Made by a program: the position numbers and the translations under genes
Shown here: positions 45,401 to 53,671 of the stretch, piece after piece
Position numbering within the stretch: position 1 is the first letter of the stretch
How the letters are laid out: each line of letters begins with the position of its first letter
NCBI GenBank assembly: GCA_016650295.1
Contig: JAENWA010000098.1
Location: 62,001 to 126,000, forward strand
Source: Desulfuromonadales bacterium
Lineage (GTDB): Bacteria > Desulfobacterota > Desulfuromonadia > Geobacterales > Pseudopelobacteraceae
DNA: 64,000 nucleotides
Reading direction: 5' to 3'
The notes under the pieces: model-generated
The model's input: only the letters and a program-made list of their open reading frames with translations
Databases searched by the model: none
Told to the model about the DNA's origin: nothing

Positions 45401-48400
45401 AATTGGCGTTCTGAGGCATCCATGATGATCGGGAGGCGGCTGGACCGGATGGAGAGGTCCCTTCTGAGATCCATCTCGGGCTGGATCTCGTCCCTCTCGA
45501 ATCCGGTGGCATCCATGATGATTCGAATAAGCCGCTCCATAAGATCCTGATCCTCAGCTGCCTCACCATGGGCAGGAGCGGGATTGAGAGGCACGGATAC
45601 CGGTTTCCCGGAAGGGCCCTGCTTAACGTTATCAGAACTTCCGGACCCCCTGATTTCCGATGGTTGCAACGTAGGTGCAGGAGCAATGGCGTAAGGTTCG
45701 GTGGGCTTCCCATATGCAGGGGGGGAAATCCAACTCTGTTCTCCATGGACCTTCAGATGCCCCTGGACGAAGAGCTGAGCAAGAGCAGTCTTGTAGGTCA
45801 GGCTTTCTGCGGAGGGAAGGCAGGTCTGAATGCACGTCGGCTCTGAAAGCGTGTCTGCAATGAGATTGCTCAATATATCGCCGGGTCCCACCTCAACAAA
45901 CAGTCGAACGCCGTGGTCGTTCCAGAGGGTCTGGATATTGTCCATCCAATGGACGGGAGATTCCAGATGGGCCATGAGGATTCGCCGTATCTCATCGGGT
46001 TCTGATGGATACGGAGCCTTGGTCGTGTTTGAGAGGACCGGGATCTGCGGGGGATGAAATGAGATAGAGGCAACGAACTCCTCGAGCTCATCATGGATGA
46101 CCTCCATGATAGGAGAATGGAAGGCCATGCTGACCGGCAACAGTGTGGCCCGGTATCCCATTTCTTTCAGTTTTCTGCCAAGCGCCTTGACCGCCTCGGT
46201 GCCGCCGCTGATGACGACCTGTTTCGGTGAATTTATATTTCCGATATGAACATCCTCATGTCCGCGGATCATCTCCTCCAGCAGATCCAGGGGGGCGTCC
46301 ACGGCCGCCATAACGCCGGGTTCCACGTTCATGGCAGCGGCCTTGTCCATACAGAGGGCCCTCTTGTTCACGATTTGAAATCCGTCCTCCGGAGAAAAGA
46401 CACCGGCCAGGCACAGGGCGGTCAGTTCGCCCAGACTGTGGCCGGCCATGGCCACGGGCTGGATACCGAGGCTGGTGAGATAACGGGCCATGGCGTGTTC
46501 CATGGCGAACAGGGCCGGTTGCTGCCAACGGGTCTTCTGAAGGTTCTCCTCCCGATCATGGAACAACAGGTTAAGGAGGTCGAAATCCGCTGCTGCTGCG
46601 GCCCGATCCAGCCACTCCCTGATGACGGGAAAGGAGTCGTAGAGATTTTGCCCCATTCCTGCATACTGTGCCCCCTGTCCGGGAAATACAAAGGCGAGCG
46701 GTAAGGCGGGCAGATCCTCGCGATTCATGAATATTCCCTGCTTCGCCAGGGATCTCTCTCGCTTGGACGAAAAGGTTCCGGCTTCGGTAAGTGCGCCTGA
46801 CTTCTCGATGACCGTAAGCGCCTCTTGATCGGATTGTGACACAACAACCATCCGGCAGTTACTGCCGCCCATCTCCGTCCGGAAGAAAGAGATGCCCTGG
46901 AATACAGGAGGGACACTGATCTTTTCTCCCGGGAGGCCGGACGCCCTGTCCGGGCTGACCATGATCGTATCCGCGTCATCCAGGGCCTGCTCCATCTGTA
47001 AAACATAGTTGGAGCCTCCAAATCCGAAGGCATTGACCTGAAGCCTTCGTGGCTGACCGTCCCTGCGCTTCCAGTACAATGGCTCCCGGGCAATCAGGAA
47101 CCCCGATTTTTCCAGGCCCATTTCCGGGTCCGGGTTCTCATAGTTGAGGGTGGCGGGAAAAACTCCCGTTTTCATGGCCATGGCTCCACGAATGAGGTTG
47201 TTAATGCCCGAGGCGCCCAGCGTGTGTCCGATCTGGGATTTGAATGACGCGAGCACGGTGCGTTTGGAGGGATTGAAGAACGTCTTCAAGGCACGGACCT
47301 CCTCCACGTCTCCTTGGCGGGTACTGGTGGCATGGCATTCCACCAGGTCCACCGCATCGGGCCCATAGGGCAGCCCCTTGAATGATGAACGGATGGCGAT
47401 CTCCTGGGTGACGCTGTTGGACTCGACCATGCCCAGATTGTTGTTGCTCGCGCCCATGCCGGTGATTATGGCGTCGATCTGCGCCCCTCGTGCGCGGGCC
47501 AGACCTTCCCGCTCGATGACGATCATTCCCCCGCCTTCACCGAGGACCATCCCGTCTCTTTCGGCATCAAAGGGGCGGGAGGTCTCGCGAGGAGCTCTCG
47601 CCCGTCCGGACAGCCCGAAGAGTGCGCCCACGGCGGCGAATTCCAAAAAGTGCAGGTGCGTGAGATCATCCTCGGCCCCTCCGACGATGGCGGCGTCGAT
47701 GATGCCGTTTCGGATCATCTGCATGGCGCTGAAAAGTGCGACCAGAGAGGACGAACAGGCCGCGGAGACAGCAAAGCTGGGCCCCATGAATCCATAACGG
47801 TTGCAGATGAAGCCGGCTGCCGCACAGTTGAGTCTGCCCAGAAGGGTCGTGTCATCCGGCGCCATACGCCCTGACTTCACCTCCCGTTCGACGGCACTCA
47901 CCTGATCAGACGTAAGGTGAACGGCTCTTTTGACGGAGGCGAGGATGTCGTTAACGTGTGCCCTGATGATGATATTGGTAAGGGTCCCGGCCGCCTCACC
48001 CGAGTTCTGGGAGATGAGGACTCCGATCCGTTCGCGGGGGATGCCTGACTCCAGAATGCCGGAAGCCCGGATTGCCCTGTCTGCCAGCCACATGGTGATC
48101 TTTGTGGAGGAGGTCATGGAACGGAAATCCTGAGGGGGAATTCCGAGTTCATTGCGGGAAACCTGGAAGTCAAGAAAGGCGCCCACATTGCAGTACGTCT
48201 TGTCCTGAATGCGCGGCCGGGGATCATAATACAGCGAGTGATCCCACCGCGAAGGAGGAACCAGGGTAATCCCGCTCTTCATGGCCAGGCTTTCAGCCCA
48301 GACTTCCTCAGGACTCTTCCCCAGGGCATTGACAATGCTCATCCCGGTGATGGCAATCCTTTCCTGGTCGTCTCTGTCGGGGACAGCCTGCTTCACTCCA

Positions 48401-50520
48401 CGGCCGCCTCCGGAGAAGGGAGTCACCGGTTTTTCTTCTATCGGCCCCACGGCGGGCTGATGCAGCAGGAGAGCACCTTCGGCCAGCTCGCGGTGAAAGG
48501 CCTGCAGCTTTTGGGCACTGTGGATAAGTCCGGCGCAGGTCCCGCTCATGAATTGCCCGCGTTCCCGGCAGGTCTGCTCATCCAAAGGCTCATTGCCCGG
48601 CCTGTCCATGCCCCGTGCCGCGGTGAAGAGACTTCCGGCAGACATCTCTTCCATTTTTGTCCGGAAAGAAGCCTCGTCCTGGTGACCCGCTGCGAACTTC
48701 CTCTCCAGGGCTAAAATAGCTTCCACCCTGGGGGTCTTCAAAGATCGCACCCGAAGCCCGGTGTGCTGGCCCGAAACAGATGTTCCGCCCGGGGGCGAAT
48801 CCAGAACCATGCGCTGATAGAGCGCTGTCAAGGCGCCCGTTTCAACGATTTCCGGGGTGGCCAGGTAGGCGGTGCCCATCTGGATGGCCTCCGCGCCGAG
48901 CAAGGCGGCCATAAAGGCGGTCTCCCGATTATAGATTCCTCCCGCCAGGACCACGCGACAGCTTTGGAACAGTGCAGGCATGCGCCGTTTCAGATCCAGC
49001 ACCATTTGAGCAAGTGTGAGCGTGCTCAGTTGCCCGACGTGGCCACCGGCCTCATACCCCTCGCAGACCACGTACCGGACGCCCGTTTCCAGGGCGAGCT
49101 TCAGCAGAGCCTCATCAGGAGCGATATACATGACTTCCATGCCGCATTTTATCAATTCTTTTACGGGGGAGAGGTCGCCCCCCGCGATCACGACAAAACG
49201 GGGTCTCTGTTTCTTTATCCAGTCAAGTTGTGACTCCCTGTAAGGATTTTCTGCCAGAGAAACGATATTCACTGCATAAGGTCGCCCGCCCATGATCTCC
49301 GGCAGGCGTCCCAGTTTCCGGTCAAGAACCTCCTCGTTCATCAGGCCCAGGGCAATGGTGGGCAATCCGCCGGCATCGGCAACTCTTGCTGCAAACTCCG
49401 GGACATCGGTAATCCAGGACATGGCGCCCTGGATAAAGGGGTAGCGGGTTCCCATCTCACCGGCTACCGGGCTATCCAGAAAGCTGTCTTTTTTTGCCTC
49501 GGCCAGCCGGCATACGTTACGAATTTCGTCCATGAAGGCTTTCACGGCTGCTTCGGTCCCGGCCCCGAAGCGTTCAACGAATGATGCCGCAAAGGCAGTT
49601 TCCACGCCCAGCGGGATAACTTCATCCTGGCCGAAATGGCTGTCCAGAGGATGAAGTGCCCTGGCGCACACCTGGTTTACGAAGAAGCGGCGGCTTTCCT
49701 CCCTGTTGTCTGCTCCGTAGAGTGAATCCTCGAACGACATGATCTCCTTGAACGCGATCGAGTTGCCCTTGTTGAAAAGGCGATAGGGAACCTGCAGGTC
49801 CAGGCCGACCATATCGGTAGAATCCAGGCGGAGCCTGGAGAGACGTTGGCGTTGAACATCATCTATGGCAACCAGATCTGTCAGCCAATGGACGCTCTCG
49901 AGAATAATTCCGGCCGCCCCGGTCGACAGGAATGTCGCTGCCGCCTCAGGAGTGGAGACGCCTCCCCAGATGAGGATGTCGAGAGGCTTTGAGGATGTGG
50001 ACAGCATTTCCTTGACCATCGAATAGAGAGCCGTGGTCGTCTCGGCACTCACGAATCCGGAGGCCTCGCATCCTTTCAGGACGATGCGGCCGGTGGCCGG
50101 GCAATCCCTGATAATTGCCGCCAAGAGATCAATATCGCCGGTGATTGGAAAGCAGCGGTGGTTTTCCGACAATTTCCTCAATCTCTGCAGAAAGATGGAA
50201 GTATCTCCCTGGATATAGCGGGGGTGGCACTCTACCCAGATGTCCTGGACCCCTGTTTCCTTCAACAATTGCCCAAAGGCTGGATCAAGGAAGGCCGGGA
50301 GAGAAATTTTGATGTCCCTGACATGACCGGTGGAGTCGCTCTTTTGTAAGAAAGAACGCAACTCTTCCAGCCCCGTCGTGGAAAAATCGAAGACAGCTCT
50401 GCTCCCTGTTCGCTGAGCCATTTGAATCACCGCCGGGGTGATTCCCGCGGGCCGCCAGACGAAACCAATGATAGAGTCCCTCTGTTCAGCCACTATGTCA
50501 GACCGTTGCTGCAACGCCAT
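42433..50520 (-). CDS. Pfa-type iterative polyketide/fatty-acid synthase (ER-KS-AT-ACP-ACP-KR-DH)
   Basis: A 2695-residue megasynthase. Residues 1-300 look like a degenerate TIM barrel (IWGGVSTPEAAATFLSTGAA). Residues 350-640 are a nitronate-monooxygenase/PfaD-like FMN enoyl reductase (PFIQGAMSWITDV, EGYEAGGHVG, GAEAIQMGTAYLAT). KS about 719-1175: Cys near 921 in SAACSSSL, VECHATSTRQGD, KSQIGHTLGASG. AT about 1273-1570: FPGQGAQY, GHSLGE near 1360. Two ACPs about 1653-1730 and 1760-1840 (DLSIRSSRLPII). KR about 1860-2360: ISGGATGIS, SSAAAI and NYAAAN. DH about 2400-2695: WIADHRPF. It resembles PUFA-synthase PfaA with the usually separate PfaD reductase fused in front, and lacks the PfaC chain-length factor. 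It probably makes a long reduced or partly unsaturated chain. The product is unknown. Confidence 0.93.
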   Translation of the reverse strand: MALQQRSDIVAEQRDSIIGFVWRPAGITPAVIQMAQRTGSRAVFDFSTTGLEELRSFLQKSDSTGHVRDIKISLPAFLDPAFGQLLKETGVQDIWVECHPRYIQGDTSIFLQRLRKLSENHRCFPITGDIDLLAAIIRDCPATGRIVLKGCEASGFVSAETTTALYSMVKEMLSTSSKPLDILIWGGVSTPEAAATFLSTGAAGIILESVHWLTDLVAIDDVQRQRLSRLRLDSTDMVGLDLQVPYRLFNKGNSIAFKEIMSFEDSLYGADNREESRRFFVNQVCARALHPLDSHFGQDEVIPLGVETAFAASFVERFGAGTEAAVKAFMDEIRNVCRLAEAKKDSFLDSPVAGEMGTRYPFIQGAMSWITDVPEFAARVADAGGLPTIALGLMNEEVLDRKLGRLPEIMGGRPYAVNIVSLAENPYRESQLDWIKKQRPRFVVIAGGDLSPVKELIKCGMEVMYIAPDEALLKLALETGVRYVVCEGYEAGGHVGQLSTLTLAQMVLDLKRRMPALFQSCRVVLAGGIYNRETAFMAALLGAEAIQMGTAYLATPEIVETGALTALYQRMVLDSPPGGTSVSGQHTGLRVRSLKTPRVEAILALERKFAAGHQDEASFRTKMEEMSAGSLFTAARGMDRPGNEPLDEQTCRERGQFMSGTCAGLIHSAQKLQAFHRELAEGALLLHQPAVGPIEEKPVTPFSGGGRGVKQAVPDRDDQERIAITGMSIVNALGKSPEEVWAESLAMKSGITLVPPSRWDHSLYYDPRPRIQDKTYCNVGAFLDFQVSRNELGIPPQDFRSMTSSTKITMWLADRAIRASGILESGIPRERIGVLISQNSGEAAGTLTNIIIRAHVNDILASVKRAVHLTSDQVSAVEREVKSGRMAPDDTTLLGRLNCAAAGFICNRYGFMGPSFAVSAACSSSLVALFSAMQMIRNGIIDAAIVGGAEDDLTHLHFLEFAAVGALFGLSGRARAPRETSRPFDAERDGMVLGEGGGMIVIEREGLARARGAQIDAIITGMGASNNNLGMVESNSVTQEIAIRSSFKGLPYGPDAVDLVECHATSTRQGDVEEVRALKTFFNPSKRTVLASFKSQIGHTLGASGINNLIRGAMAMKTGVFPATLNYENPDPEMGLEKSGFLIAREPLYWKRRDGQPRRLQVNAFGFGGSNYVLQMEQALDDADTIMVSPDRASGLPGEKISVPPVFQGISFFRTEMGGSNCRMVVVSQSDQEALTVIEKSGALTEAGTFSSKRERSLAKQGIFMNREDLPALPLAFVFPGQGAQYAGMGQNLYDSFPVIREWLDRAAAAADFDLLNLLFHDREENLQKTRWQQPALFAMEHAMARYLTSLGIQPVAMAGHSLGELTALCLAGVFSPEDGFQIVNKRALCMDKAAAMNVEPGVMAAVDAPLDLLEEMIRGHEDVHIGNINSPKQVVISGGTEAVKALGRKLKEMGYRATLLPVSMAFHSPIMEVIHDELEEFVASISFHPPQIPVLSNTTKAPYPSEPDEIRRILMAHLESPVHWMDNIQTLWNDHGVRLFVEVGPGDILSNLIADTLSEPTCIQTCLPSAESLTYKTALAQLFVQGHLKVHGEQSWISPPAYGKPTEPYAIAPAPTLQPSEIRGSGSSDNVKQGPSGKPVSVPLNPAPAHGEAAEDQDLMERLIRIIMDATGFERDEIQPEMDLRRDLSIRSSRLPIIMDASERQFGITIDLEDFIEVRTVKDIALRISQLVAKQGGTSRLPDIKAADPVPAIMVQASPVPAEAAEDQDLMERLIRIIMDATGFERDEIQPEMDLRRDLSIRSSRLPIIMDASERQFGITIDLEDFIDVRTVNDIALKISQLVAKQGASSLQSDTRAAAANPERDENLKSPEDQACLKRIVFSHATLELPAPIPMELSPGETVLLLSPDRDDEIAGSAGEILRSDHGVTTVPMLFMQGSFSPAEDACDLLTDAGSARAAGRISSLESLAGLVITLPQGGAGKVRSMADDSQLLKGFFILLKAFLQSPAKKFVVLLHPREDSETDARLLKEGLLGLFLSVAQEYPSVQFRTVEIERDTDLRGALRIALDRRCTVVETMHRDGRVVTSSGHIAPSVFGGSSGLSLNPGDVIVISGGATGISALLARSLAPFMPRLVFLGRTVQDPDIDAVTSRPGHMPSETFSSDRRSAEIARTLAELRSSGIEATYHTCDVTDPEAVRAILGAVASRYGRIDGIIHGAGLLRDGLLNHMTPEDFSLVTDVKFLGAWNLFSTAERAGLRFFVGLSSAAAIQGNPGQANYAAANRMMSALLGTLRRKNVGIRFKALMLPPVEGTGMAEDPELRELLKLKGVAYIHENELAGLFCRELFVAPADDVWVMFMRKLPALKTVLLDDTTRPSVIGKLDGGTVSLSLADFPLIERISRLDIHREELEAFRTFSLEKDLWIADHRPFRFIKHALVSAAMFLETFMEAARILYPHLQVRGVRRVRLMDMILCPPGISRPSRISGRRIVNGLREVVCEVALATQEISPAGRLTDRFTTHCTGQVILDGGEAYLGEGLPDFPVLPKELRTPPMDHDHVLQWYKDRSGLEGRYRVMDTLDGAGPGVVRGRTTYRETRDFADLRGVRYQYSPYLFEALLQVVGFYIAAIDPSERRSMIPMEIGEMRFVRQCRAGEPITLEARLRSQDDEGLTWDARAIDEHGCAIMQIHGIRMHWVAE
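45001..45575 (-). repeat. Near-identical direct repeats encoding the tandem ACPs
   Basis: 45001-45242 and 45334-45575 are almost identical, with a spacing of 333 bp. Each encodes one ACP and its preceding EDQDLMERL linker. The similarity at the DNA level, including third positions, points to recent duplication or ongoing gene conversion. Confidence 0.9.
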
Positions 50521-50574
50521 ATGTTTTCCTTTTGTAATTACTCTGATAAGTCCCCCTTTCCCAATGGGGGATTT

Positions 50575-51417
50575 CTACTTCAACGCCAGGTACCACTTCG
50601 TGACATCACTGCCGATCCCAAACCGGGCCAGCTGGCGCAGATCCTCATCCAGAACCTCAGGCGTGCCGAACTCCAGTATGCGGTATTGGGGATCCGTCCA
50701 GACACGAACTGTCCGACCCAAGAACTTCGTTTCCGACGGCGCGGTGAGGCGAATGCGGTGGATCAGGTTGATGCCCGCCAGCGCCGCTGTATCTATCGCC
50801 AAATCGGTGCAGTTGTTGCTCCTCACGCCGAACTGATCGTACTTACGCTGCATCACGTATTCATATATCAGTTGATGCCGTCGCCGGGTAATCGGCATTC
50901 GCCAGACGAATGTGGGGGGGCGGTTCGGCTTTCCTATCTGGCAGAGGCCGTCGGACATCGTCTGCCACAAGTACGCGATCGGATTGGGATCCCCTTCCCG
51001 AATTTTCTGAAACACGCCCTTATGGTAACGCAGTCTCGTATGCCCTAAGTCACCGGTGTGGCCGAATTCCAGACGCTCCCGGGGACTTTCCAGCATGAGC
51101 CAACTATGCGCCCACGGACGCATCCAAATCGACAAGACCAGCGAAGCCGCAGTGCTGAAGTCCCAACTGGCAGATTCGTTCAGAATATAGAGGTAATATC
51201 CTTCGTCACCCACGGGTGTCCTGGTGGAGGGATCCAGGTCGGCATCCTGTGCAAAACGGCCCACGATCGAGACGGGCTGGGCTGCCCAGCCATCCGGTTG
51301 CATCGGAGCGTAAAGCCTGGGCGTTCGCCGGGCACATTTGATCGCAATTCCCGCCAACCATCTCAGAGTCTCGTCAAGTCGCGTTTGAAATTTTTGTACG
51401 GTTGCTGCTTTCGTCAT
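50575..51417 (-). CDS. Uncharacterised protein, possible permuted papain-like fold
   Basis: 280 residues, not recognised with certainty. It has no signal peptide and no membrane helix. His residues in WAHSWLMLES and FGHTGDLGHTR (about 105-130) and a Cys in RSNNCTDLAIDTAALAG (about 200-215) are placed as in circularly permuted papain-like (DUF4105/YiiX-type) hydrolases or acyltransferases, where a His precedes the catalytic Cys. It overlaps the upstream GNAT-like gene by 4 bp (ATGA) and precedes the synthase by 54 bp, so it belongs to the same operon. A thioesterase-like or acyl-transfer role would fit, but is speculative. Confidence 0.6.
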   Translation of the reverse strand: MTKAATVQKFQTRLDETLRWLAGIAIKCARRTPRLYAPMQPDGWAAQPVSIVGRFAQDADLDPSTRTPVGDEGYYLYILNESASWDFSTAASLVLSIWMRPWAHSWLMLESPRERLEFGHTGDLGHTRLRYHKGVFQKIREGDPNPIAYLWQTMSDGLCQIGKPNRPPTFVWRMPITRRRHQLIYEYVMQRKYDQFGVRSNNCTDLAIDTAALAGINLIHRIRLTAPSETKFLGRTVRVWTDPQYRILEFGTPEVLDEDLRQLARFGIGSDVTKWYLALK

Positions 51418-52535
51418 AAGGACTTTCTGAATATTCGATATTTCTTGTATCGTTTGCCGCCCGCTTCTTCTACCAAAGAGTTGATCGCCTCGTTCTCCTC
51501 CAGGGTCCAGCCCATCTCCAGATTCTGATATTTATTTTTTTCCCTTCCGATCTCATAGATGTGGCGGAAGGCCAACAGGGGCAGCCCCAATTGTCGATAC
51601 TTCTCCTTGACCCCGAACATCAACAGCCGCAAATCTTTGATTTCACTCCGATAGATGAGCGCCTTAAGCAGACCGAGCAGGCCGATCCGGCCGTTGAGGC
51701 GTTTGAGCAAAATATTGATGTCAGGAAAGATCACGCAGACAGCTACGGGTTCATCGTCATAATATATGAAAAACACCAGACCCGGGTCGGCAAAGGGCTT
51801 CACACTTTTCTGAATGTCCCGCATCTCATTATCTGTCAGGGGGACGAAACCCCAGTTGCCGGACCAGGAGTCATTATAGATCTCCCTGATCAGGGCATAC
51901 TCTGCATCCATACGCTTCGGATCAACATGCCTGATCTGGACACCCTTTCTTTGGGCGGTCCGTTCGGCAAGACGCTCCATCCAATCCGGCAGCCGGTACT
52001 CGCCATCTATCAGGAAGGCCAGCAGGTCCTTCTCCTTGGTGAAGCCGCACGATTCGATCAGCTTCAAGTAATAGGGCGGGTTATACGCCATTCCCACAAC
52101 AGGCGGGTAATCGAAGCCCTCGATAAGCAATCCCGACTCGTTATTCATCGACGGGCTGAGCGGGCCTCTCATGAAGGTCATCCCCTTCTGAAGGACCCAC
52201 TTCTCCACGGAAGAGAAGAGGGCCACAGCAGCCTCCGGATCGTCTGCACATTCAAAGAATCCCCAAATGCCCATCTTTTCGTTATGGAACTCATTATAAC
52301 GGCGATCTACGATGCCCGCGATCCTTCCGACCGTCTCCGAACCACGTCGGGCCAGAAAGAGGATGCGCTCGGAAAATTCCCAGAAAGGGTGCTTGTGCGG
52401 GTCAAGCATCCGACGAACCTCTTTTTTAAGAGGAGGCACCCATTTTGGGTACTCCGCATAGATCCTCCATGGCAAGTCGATGAAGTCCTTTAATTCCGAT
52501 CCTCCTTCAACAGCAATAATCTCTATGCCGGCCAT
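51414..52535 (-). CDS. GNAT-like N-acyltransferase, YghO/bacterial ceramide synthase type (paralogue A)
   Basis: A 373-residue soluble protein: DLPWRIYAEYPKWVPPLKKE (about 20-39), FHNEKMGIWGFFEC (about 81-94), MRGPLSPSMNNESGLLIEGF (about 121-140) and a C-terminal GNAT fold (LLMFGVKEKYRQLGLPLLAF, MGWTLEENEAIN). It is clearly paralogous to the protein at 53672-54790. The Caulobacter ceramide synthase is described as a GNAT-like acyltransferase, so acylation of a sphinganine-like amine is the leading guess. A candidate promoter lies upstream at 52586-52614. First gene of the operon that runs into the megasynthase. Confidence 0.8.
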   Translation of the reverse strand: MAGIEIIAVEGGSELKDFIDLPWRIYAEYPKWVPPLKKEVRRMLDPHKHPFWEFSERILFLARRGSETVGRIAGIVDRRYNEFHNEKMGIWGFFECADDPEAAVALFSSVEKWVLQKGMTFMRGPLSPSMNNESGLLIEGFDYPPVVGMAYNPPYYLKLIESCGFTKEKDLLAFLIDGEYRLPDWMERLAERTAQRKGVQIRHVDPKRMDAEYALIREIYNDSWSGNWGFVPLTDNEMRDIQKSVKPFADPGLVFFIYYDDEPVAVCVIFPDINILLKRLNGRIGLLGLLKALIYRSEIKDLRLLMFGVKEKYRQLGLPLLAFRHIYEIGREKNKYQNLEMGWTLEENEAINSLVEEAGGKRYKKYRIFRKSL

Positions 52536-52585
52536 AATCGTCCCCTTCGAGAGGTTATCTACGAAAAATTATATAACAATCAGCG

Positions 52586-52614
52586 ATTATACAGTATATT
52601 TACCATATCCACAA
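52586..52614 (-). promoter_or_regulatory. Candidate promoter of the GNAT/synthase operon
   Basis: On the minus strand, TTGTGG (52609-52614), a 17-bp spacer, perfect TATAAT (52586-52591); a second TATAAT lies at 52568-52573. It sits in a short AT-rich stretch 51 bp before the start. Confidence 0.45.
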
Positions 52615-52758
52615 TCCTGCCGCCAATTTCCAAGGTATTTCGTGCCGCAACATATATGGAATCCTGTCGTTTCTAGCGCGCTCCACCTTGAGGATAGAGT
52701 ATCCGGTGCAATGGCTGGTGCAGTTGCAATTTAGCCGCAGGGAGTGTATTAAATTGCC

Positions 52759-53649
52759 ATGCGCCCCAACATGAGCCCATCCGATCTGCTGACCCTTTCC
52801 TTTCTTGTCCTGGTCTCCTGCCTGGCAGTTTTCTCCGCGCCCGTGAACCCGTCCTGGACCGGACTTGTTGCTACCTACGCGGTGCTGGCGTTTGCACTTC
52901 TGGCAGCTGCCATGTATCGCACAAGGGTGGGGGCGACAAAGATGGGCTTCCATCTTTCGATTATCGCTACGGTGATTACGGTCCTCTTGATTTTTAACAG
53001 CCTGGGGTCGCTCATCGCCGGCCTTCATACGACGACATTCGATTCCTGCCTGATCGCCGTCGATCATGCGATCTTCGGTGTTCACCCTACGGTGTGGATG
53101 GAACGGCTGATCAGTCCGACTCTTTCGTCTCTCCTCCAGTTCGCCTACATCAGTTATTACTTTATCCCGGTCTCGCTTGGCGTCGTCCTGATTGCCGGGG
53201 GCAGGTTCGGGGAATTCGAAGAGGTCCTGTTCGGCATACTGCTCTGTTTCTATCTCTCCTACGTCGGTTACCTGCTCGTCCCGGCAATCGGGCCGCGCTT
53301 CACGCTCAACCATCTCCAGACCGGGGACCTGCAGGTTTCCCCATTCATCAAATCCATCCAGGATACGTTGAACGGTCTCGAAAAAAACAAGACCGATGCC
53401 TTTCCGAGCGGCCATACGGCCGTTTCGCTCATGAGCCTCTATTACGCATGGAAAGAACGTGAGATAAAACTTTTTGCGGTGTTAGTTCCAATGGTAACGG
53501 GACTGATCATATCGACGGTCTATCTCAGGTATCACTACGTTATCGATGTGATCGCGGGGACAGCTTTGACGTGCCTGACGATAGCGATGGCGCCGATACT
53601 GCGGCGTCTGCTCTCAGGAGCACCTGGTCATCAGGACGATGAGCGATGA
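52759..53649 (+). CDS. PAP2-family (AUR1-like) lipid phosphatase/phosphotransferase
   Basis: A 296-residue membrane protein with about six helices. The PAP2 motifs are VPAIGPRFTL (in place of KxxxxxxRP), FPSGHTAVS (215-223) and LRYHYVIDVIAG (256-267), giving the catalytic His219, His259 and Asp263. The GPRF form is that of the PAP2_3/AUR1 group, which includes inositol phosphorylceramide synthases. It is the only plus-strand gene in the cluster, divergent from the first GNAT-like gene and convergent with the second. No good ribosome-binding site is close to the ATG at 52759 (AGGGAG is about 15 bp away), so the start is uncertain; the Met of MSPSDLL is an alternative. It could remove a lipid phosphate or attach a phospho-head group. 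Confidence 0.82.
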   Translation: MRPNMSPSDLLTLSFLVLVSCLAVFSAPVNPSWTGLVATYAVLAFALLAAAMYRTRVGATKMGFHLSIIATVITVLLIFNSLGSLIAGLHTTTFDSCLIAVDHAIFGVHPTVWMERLISPTLSSLLQFAYISYYFIPVSLGVVLIAGGRFGEFEEVLFGILLCFYLSYVGYLLVPAIGPRFTLNHLQTGDLQVSPFIKSIQDTLNGLEKNKTDAFPSGHTAVSLMSLYYAWKEREIKLFAVLVPMVTGLIISTVYLRYHYVIDVIAGTALTCLTIAMAPILRRLLSGAPGHQDDER

Positions 53650-53671
53650 TAGAACTTTCTGCCGGGTTGAT

